Below are positions 3,846 through 8,026 of a stretch of DNA of 8,026 bases, one piece after another. Position 1 is the stretch's first letter. Every line of letters starts with the position of its first letter. The DNA is from an uncultured Verrucomicrobia subdivision 3 bacterium. Lineage in GTDB: Bacteria; Verrucomicrobiota; Verrucomicrobiia; Limisphaerales; UBA11358. The stretch lies in the NCBI GenBank assembly GCA_903861445.1, contig CAIOUK010000028.1, positions 1-8,026 of the forward strand. Reading direction: 5' to 3'. The notes below the pieces were generated by a model. That model saw nothing but the letters and a program-made list of their open reading frames with translations, was not told the origin of the DNA and did not search any database. The position numbers and the translations under genes were made by a program.

Positions 3846-6115
3846 TTCAATTTGTAGCAGCCGAAGATTTGCACGCGCTGAAAAATACGCCCGTCGTTGA
3901 TTTTAATTTCGCGCACACCGAGGTTGGTCACGCTTTCAAATTGGTCGGCGATGCGTGCGGGTGTGAGCTTCGGCGGTTGCGGAACCGGCTCCACTGGCTC
4001 GTGGCGAAACCATTTTTTCAGCCAGCCGGATTCGAGCGGATACGGGTCGAGGCGCAAAACAAAAAGCGCATTTTCACCGGGCCGATGCTGGCGATAATTG
4101 TATTCGTCCCAGAATGGAAACTGGTTAAGAATGTGGTCGGAATCGCCGCAATAGACCAGCGGCGTGTGCGCATTGGCGGCGGCGCGGGCGGGTGCGGAAT
4201 AAAACGAATACAATCCGGTCGTGCCGTAATGGTCGGCGATGATGAAGGCATTCGTATCGAACTTCGCGCGCTCGGTCTCGACGAGTTGCGCGGTTTCGCG
4301 CCAGCCGACAAGCCGGTGCGCGGGATCTTTGTCTCCGGGCAGTTTGGCGGCGAGAACTTTCAGCAGGCCGCTGTCGTGTAGAAACGCGTTGGCAACGAGG
4401 CCGAGCAGAATCCCGGCGATGAGCCACGGCTTGACCCGAAACTTACTTTCGTTCCAGACCGCGACCATCAGACAGAGCATTGGCGGCACGGCGGCGGCAA
4501 TCCAGTTCGGCTGAACACGCGAATGAAACGCGTAAAGCCAGTGGCCGAGAAATACCGGTGCGCTCATGCAGAACAGAAAAAACCACAGCGGCTTTTCCGC
4601 ACGCCGTTTCCACGCGGCGCCCAGCGCGATCAGCGCGGCGATGAAGAAGATGGGATTGAGTAAACCAAATTCCGCGCCGGTGAATTCGAGGAAATAGCCG
4701 AGGCTTCTTTGAATTTGTTCGCCGAGGCTGATGTGCGTTTTATCCAGCAAGCCCGCGTCGCCGGCGACGTGGCTGACGGTGATCCAGCCGTGTTGTGAAT
4801 TCCAGATGAGAACGGGCAAAGTGCAAATGGCAAAGACGCCGAGTGCCAGCCACGGGCCGGATTTTTTTAGATGCAGCCGCGCCGGTTTGTGCAGCGCAAA
4901 GAAAATTGCCCAGCAGACGAGTTGCAGCATCGCCGTGTATTTGCAGAGGAAACCGAGGCCGAGCGCGAGGCCGACGACGAGCCAGTCGCGCGTCTTGGCG
5001 TCCGGTTGCACCGCGCGCCAGCCGGCGATGACCGCCCACATCCAGCACAGCACGAGAGGCGGATCAATCGTCATCAGCACCGAGCCGACGACCAGCAGCG
5101 GCACGGCAAAGGTGATGAGCAATAAAACGAACGCCGCTTTAGCGCCGACTTCGCGTGTCATGAAGCGCAGCACGAGCAGGCTCAAAATCGCCGCGAGCAG
5201 CGGCGAGCAGAAGCGCACGCCGAATTCGGTATCGCCGAAGAGGTGCGTGCCAAACCATTGCAGCAGCGCGATGCCCGGCGGCTTGCTGTAATACGACAGC
5301 GCGAGGTGTTTCGACCAAAGCCATTGATACGCCTCGTCCTGCGAGAGATTGATGATGCCGCTGGCGAGATAAATCCAGCGTCCGACGAGCGCGAGCAGGA
5401 TGACGAGGTAGCCGAGGTTAAGCCAATCCATTTCCGATTTCCGATTTCCGATTTCCGATTTGGGGATGGATTCAGGGTTCAACAGGTTTGGCAATTGCGC
5501 GTGCCAGCTTGGAAAATACTTTTTGCCAATGTAATTCCACAGCAATTGCGCCAATACCGCGAACGCGATGGCGTAGCCGGCACCGAGAATGGCACCGGCC
5601 AGAATGTCGCTGGGATAATGCACGCCGTTGTAGACGCGGGAAAAGGCGACAGCGGCAGCGAGCGGAAAAAAGAATTTTGCGCTGCGCCGGTAAAACAAAA
5701 ATGCGACCGTGGCCAGTGCAAACCAGTTGGCCGAATGGGCAGACGGAAAACTGTGATGATTGGCGGTGGGCGGTCGCGAGCCGTCGGGTAGGGGAGCAAC
5801 GTAGCCTTTGCCGACCGCGCCAAACAGCCGCGCGTCGGGTTGGGTGACGAACGGACGATGGCGTTTCACGGTGTCCTTGAGGTTGTTGATAATCAGGCCA
5901 TCGCCCGCAGCAAAAACCAGCACCATCAGCAGCGCACAGATTTTCAACCGGGTTGAACCCCAAATGAAAATGGCCGGAACCGCAATGATCACGGCGGGCA
6001 ACCACGGCACGCCGTTGCCGCTCAGAATCGGCATGAGCCAGTCGAAGAGCGGATTGGCCAGCGTGCTGTTGACGAAATGAAACAGCGCGAGGTCGAGGGA
6101 TTGCAGCCAGTGCAT
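3842..6115 (-). CDS. Fusion of PAP2-type phosphatase and GT39/ArnT-like membrane glycosyltransferase
   Basis: This 757-residue multi-pass membrane protein has two enzyme halves. Residues 1-200 are a PAP2 (lipid phosphatase) domain with all three signature motifs: KDTVKRHRP (K80, R87, P88), PSAH (124-127, H127) and SRVYNGVHYPSD (R160, H166, D170). Residues 210-230 form a linker encoded partly by a heptamer repeat. Residues 230-757 resemble GT-C transferases of the PMT/ArnT type, which move sugars from polyprenyl-phosphate. The first loop carries DEAYQW (D260-E261), then KPPGIALLQW and MTIDPP (348-353), followed by many hydrophobic helices and a soluble C-terminus. A sensible inference is that the phosphatase recycles or prepares the lipid-phosphate carrier that the transferase uses; substrate unknown. 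The start at 6115 lies 19 bases beyond a terminator-like hairpin. The stop overlaps the ogg GTG. Confidence 0.87.
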   Translation of the reverse strand: MHWLQSLDLALFHFVNSTLANPLFDWLMPILSGNGVPWLPAVIIAVPAIFIWGSTRLKICALLMVLVFAAGDGLIINNLKDTVKRHRPFVTQPDARLFGAVGKGYVAPLPDGSRPPTANHHSFPSAHSANWFALATVAFLFYRRSAKFFFPLAAAVAFSRVYNGVHYPSDILAGAILGAGYAIAFAVLAQLLWNYIGKKYFPSWHAQLPNLLNPESIPKSEIGNRKSEMDWLNLGYLVILLALVGRWIYLASGIINLSQDEAYQWLWSKHLALSYYSKPPGIALLQWFGTHLFGDTEFGVRFCSPLLAAILSLLVLRFMTREVGAKAAFVLLLITFAVPLLVVGSVLMTIDPPLVLCWMWAVIAGWRAVQPDAKTRDWLVVGLALGLGFLCKYTAMLQLVCWAIFFALHKPARLHLKKSGPWLALGVFAICTLPVLIWNSQHGWITVSHVAGDAGLLDKTHISLGEQIQRSLGYFLEFTGAEFGLLNPIFFIAALIALGAAWKRRAEKPLWFFLFCMSAPVFLGHWLYAFHSRVQPNWIAAAVPPMLCLMVAVWNESKFRVKPWLIAGILLGLVANAFLHDSGLLKVLAAKLPGDKDPAHRLVGWRETAQLVETERAKFDTNAFIIADHYGTTGLYSFYSAPARAAANAHTPLVYCGDSDHILNQFPFWDEYNYRQHRPGENALFVLRLDPYPLESGWLKKWFRHEPVEPVPQPPKLTPARIADQFESVTNLGVREIKINDGRIFQRVQIFGCYKLK
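5431..5461. repeat. Heptanucleotide tandem repeat (TTTCCGA, 4.4 copies) at a domain junction
   Basis: Four perfect copies of TTTCCGA run from 5431 to 5458, followed by TTT. On the coding (minus) strand they encode KSEIGNRKSEM, residues 219-229 of the PAP2-GT39 fusion. This is exactly between the last PAP2 helix region and MDWLNLG, which looks like the natural N-terminus of a stand-alone GT39 protein. Because 7 is not a multiple of 3, change by one unit would break the fusion frame. Confidence 0.9.
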
Positions 6116-6133
6116 GACCGCGAGTGTAGGCGG

Positions 6134-6154
6134 AAAAACGGTTTTGGAAAACCG
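6134..6154 (-). terminator. Terminator-like hairpin after apt
   Basis: A perfect 16-base inverted repeat, CGGTTTTGGAAAACCG on the plus strand (6139-6154), is followed on the minus strand by TTTTT (complement of 6134-6138). It lies 9 bases after the apt stop and can fold as a 6-bp stem with a 4-base loop. The stem has only three G-C pairs, so it may terminate only partly. The next gene starts just 18 bases beyond the T-run, which leaves almost no room for a separate promoter; it may act as an attenuator within a longer operon. Confidence 0.55.
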
Positions 6155-6163
6155 AATTGCGCG

Positions 6164-6697
6164 TCAGTAGCTGACGAGCGAGCGGACGGGAATGTTGCCG
6201 AGTTTCTCGCGGCCGTTCAGGAATTTCAGTTCGATGAGGAAGCCGGCTTCGAGAATTTTTCCGCCGAGCTTTTGCACGAGCTCGATGGCGGCGGCGGAGG
6301 TGCCGCCGGTGGCCAGCAAATCGTCAATCAGCAGCACGCGCGCACCCGGCTTGAGCGCGTCGGTGTGCATGGCCACGGTCGCGTGGCCGTATTCCAGCGC
6401 GTAATCTTGCTCGATGGTCGTGAACGGCAGTTTGCCTTTTTTGCGGACGGGAATGAAACCGGCGTTTAGCTTGGTTGCAGCAGCGGCGGCAAAAATAAAT
6501 CCGCGCGCGTCAATGCCCACGATGGCGTCCACCGAACCGGGCTTGAAATTTTTCGTGAGCAGCTCAATCGCGCCGGCGAACAGCTTCGCATCGGCGAGCA
6601 ACGGCGTGATGTCCTTGAACTGAATACCCGACTTCGGAAAATCCGGAACGTTGCGGATGGCGGCTTCGATTTGGGCGGACGTGACGGACGCGGGCAT
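6164..6697 (-). CDS. apt: Adenine phosphoribosyltransferase
   Basis: This cytoplasmic purine-salvage enzyme converts adenine and PRPP to AMP and pyrophosphate. The 177-residue length is typical. Family features seen in order are IRNVPDFPKSGIQFKDITPLL (14-34), GIDARGFIFAAA (61-72), PVRKKGKLP (83-91), LEYG (101-104) and the PRPP-binding loop VLLIDDLLATGGT (121-133) with the D125-D126 pair. All key residues are present. The ATG at 6697 follows the sigma-factor stop by only two bases, so the two genes are co-transcribed and probably translationally coupled. A terminator-like hairpin follows the stop. Confidence 0.96.
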   Translation of the reverse strand: MPASVTSAQIEAAIRNVPDFPKSGIQFKDITPLLADAKLFAGAIELLTKNFKPGSVDAIVGIDARGFIFAAAAATKLNAGFIPVRKKGKLPFTTIEQDYALEYGHATVAMHTDALKPGARVLLIDDLLATGGTSAAAIELVQKLGGKILEAGFLIELKFLNGREKLGNIPVRSLVSY

Positions 6698-6699
6698 GG

Positions 6700-7716
6700 T
6701 CAGGTTTCCTTCGTTTTGGATTTTTCCAGTTTTTCGATCATCTTGCGGAGCTTGCGCAGCGCGAGGTTTTGGATCTGCCGGACGCGTTCGCGCGTCACGC
6801 CAAATTTTACGCCGACTTCTTCCAAAGTTTTTTCGTTGCCGCCGTCGAGGCCGAAGCGGAAACGCAGAATCGTCGCCTCGCGGTCGTCGAGGTGTTTGAC
6901 CATGTCCTGCAACATACTGGTGACGGTCTTGTCTTCTAGGTCGTCGTAAGGATTGACGGCGCGTTCGTCCTCGACGATTTCGGAATAAGTATTGGAATCA
7001 TCGTCGCCCACCGGCGCATCCAGCGACGACGGACGGATGGACGCGGTGCGCATCATGCTGACGCGCGCAGCGGTGGTGCCGATTTCAGCGGCCAACTCTT
7101 CATCCGTCGGTTCGCGGCCAAATTCTTCCTGCAACTTCATCGCCGTGCGGCGCATCTTAGAAATCTTGTCCACAAGATGAACCGGCAGACGAATCGTCTT
7201 GGACTGATTGGCCAGCGCGCGTTTGATGGATTGCTTGATCCACCACGAACCGTAAGTGGAAAGCTTGCCGCCCTTCGCGGGGTCAAAGCGCTCGACGGCC
7301 TTCATCAAACCGATGTTGCCTTCGGAAATTAAATCCAGCAGCGGTAGGCCGATGCCTTCGTAGTCGCGGGCGATTTTCACGACGAGGCGGAGGTTCGCCT
7401 TGATCATGTGTTCGCGCGCTTTTTTGTCGCCCTTCTTGATGCGCGCGGCGAGTTCGATTTCTTCCTGCACCGTGAGCAATTTCACCTGACCGATTTCGCG
7501 GAGGTAAAGCCGGATGGCGCTGTCGCCGTCCATCCGCTCGGCTTCGCGGCGGAGAAACTGCGTGGTGTCGCCCTCGGCGGGCTGGCGCACCGGCAAATCC
7601 GACGGCACGGTAATCGGCGGTGACGGTGGTGGGACAACCTTGGTGGGCGCGGGAATGGAAATCTTTTTCTTCCGTTTCACCGGCGTGGACTTGCGTTTGA
7701 TTTTTTTAACCGCCAT
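6700..7716 (-). CDS. RNA polymerase sigma factor, RpoD/SigA family, lacking region 1.1
   Basis: This sigma-70-family factor directs RNA polymerase to promoters. Region 1.2 is at about 64-96 (DSAIRLYLREIGQVKLLT) and region 2 at about 99-172 (ANLRLVVKIARDYEG, LDLISEGNIGLMKAVERFD, KLSTYGSWWIKQSIKRAL). Region 3 spans about 175-225, and the 3.2 finger has SLDAPVGDDDSNTYSEIVED (231-250). Region 4 is at about 268-330 with TLEEVGVKFGVTRERVRQIQ (297-316) as the -35-binding helix-turn-helix. The acidic autoinhibitory region 1.1 of RpoD is absent; the first 60 residues are instead basic (MAVKKIKRKS...KRKKK) and then proline-rich. At 338 residues it is the size of group 2 factors such as RpoS, yet closely RpoD-like. 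It could be the primary factor in reduced form or an alternative one. A run of seven A follows codons 1-3 on the coding strand. It is followed two bases later by apt. Confidence 0.92.
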   Translation of the reverse strand: MAVKKIKRKSTPVKRKKKISIPAPTKVVPPPSPPITVPSDLPVRQPAEGDTTQFLRREAERMDGDSAIRLYLREIGQVKLLTVQEEIELAARIKKGDKKAREHMIKANLRLVVKIARDYEGIGLPLLDLISEGNIGLMKAVERFDPAKGGKLSTYGSWWIKQSIKRALANQSKTIRLPVHLVDKISKMRRTAMKLQEEFGREPTDEELAAEIGTTAARVSMMRTASIRPSSLDAPVGDDDSNTYSEIVEDERAVNPYDDLEDKTVTSMLQDMVKHLDDREATILRFRFGLDGGNEKTLEEVGVKFGVTRERVRQIQNLALRKLRKMIEKLEKSKTKET

Positions 7717-7759
7717 GACGAAACAAAAGTTAAGCCGTCAGCGCCCGGCGGCAAGCAAA

Positions 7760-8026
7760 TTAACTCCGGCTGTCCCGCGCCGCCATAACGTAGTAGAGCA
7801 ATTCCATCACGCTGCTGACGAGCGCGGCGACGTAAGTGAGCGCGGCGGCATGGAGGACTTTGCTCACGCCCGCGCGCTCGTCCTCGCGCACGAGGCCGAG
7901 ACGGAAAAGCTGTTCCTTGGCGCGGCTGCTCGCGTCGTATTCCACCGGCAACGTGACCAGTTGAAACAGCGCCAGCACCGAGAAAATCACGATGATGATC
8001 GGCAACACCACTTTCATCATCCCCAA
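7760..8026 (-). CDS. C-terminal part of YugP-like membrane zinc metallopeptidase
   Basis: Only the last 89 codons are in the window; the frame is open to the right edge, so the start is outside. The segment LFQLVTLPVEYDASSRAKEQL and the later VLHAAALTYVAALVSSVMELLYYV are hallmarks of the YugP/neutral zinc metallopeptidase (Zn_peptidase_2) family. Its HExxH active site lies further toward the N-terminus and is not visible. There are two transmembrane helices here, one before the TLPVEYDAS motif and one near the C-terminus. It lies 43 bases before the sigma-factor start on the same strand and may lead the sigma-apt operon. The TTG at the edge is most likely an internal leucine rather than a start. 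Confidence 0.85.
   Translation of the reverse strand: MGMMKVVLPIIIVIFSVLALFQLVTLPVEYDASSRAKEQLFRLGLVREDERAGVSKVLHAAALTYVAALVSSVMELLYYVMAARDSRS

Noticed and set aside
3524..4381. A 285-codon plus-strand open frame opposite the ogg start and the PAP2-GT39 C-terminus
   Set aside because: It has no recognisable motifs and lies antisense to two well-supported genes. Such long antisense frames are common in GC-rich DNA.
5431..5461. Possible CRISPR or iteron array
   Set aside because: The unit is only 7 bp with no spacers, it lies inside a coding frame, and there is no cas or rep gene in the window.

Overview
The window comes from a GC-rich bacterial chromosome and carries mostly housekeeping genes. 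No tRNA, rRNA, CRISPR array or complete transposon was seen. My best guess is a member of the Verrucomicrobiota (Pedosphaera/Limisphaerales-like). This rests on three things: a eukaryote-type HisA, a short RpoD-type sigma factor with a basic proline-rich N-terminus, and small palindromic and heptamer repeats sitting inside reading frames. The assignment is inference from remembered family distributions, not a search.

Left block (1-1013, minus strand): rpsP, khpA and trmD (cut by the left edge) form a tight translation/RNA-maturation operon. RimM, which normally lies between khpA and trmD, is absent; only 18 bases separate the two genes. Middle block (1160-2054, plus strand): a stand-alone Uma2/DUF820-type PD-(D/E)XK protein, then a small exported four-cysteine protein of unknown function. 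The latter ends at a good intrinsic terminator that faces the end of hisA.

Right block (2103-8026, minus strand), in transcription order: the C-terminal end of a YugP-like membrane zinc peptidase, an RpoD/SigA-family sigma factor, apt (adenine salvage), a terminator-like hairpin, a large PAP2 phosphatase-GT39 glycosyltransferase fusion, an OGG1-type 8-oxoguanine DNA glycosylase whose start overlaps the fusion gene's stop, and finally a HisA of the eukaryotic (yeast HIS6) type. Genes are closely packed, with 2 to 57 bases between them.

The most unusual material is inside genes. An 89-bp element made of three hairpins, with 26-bp terminal inverted repeats whose differences preserve base pairing, is inserted in frame in the glycosylase gene and adds about 30 residues. 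This resembles REP/BIME or Rickettsia palindromic elements. A 7-bp tandem repeat lies exactly at the junction of the two halves of the PAP2-GT39 fusion, where gain or loss of one unit would uncouple the domains.
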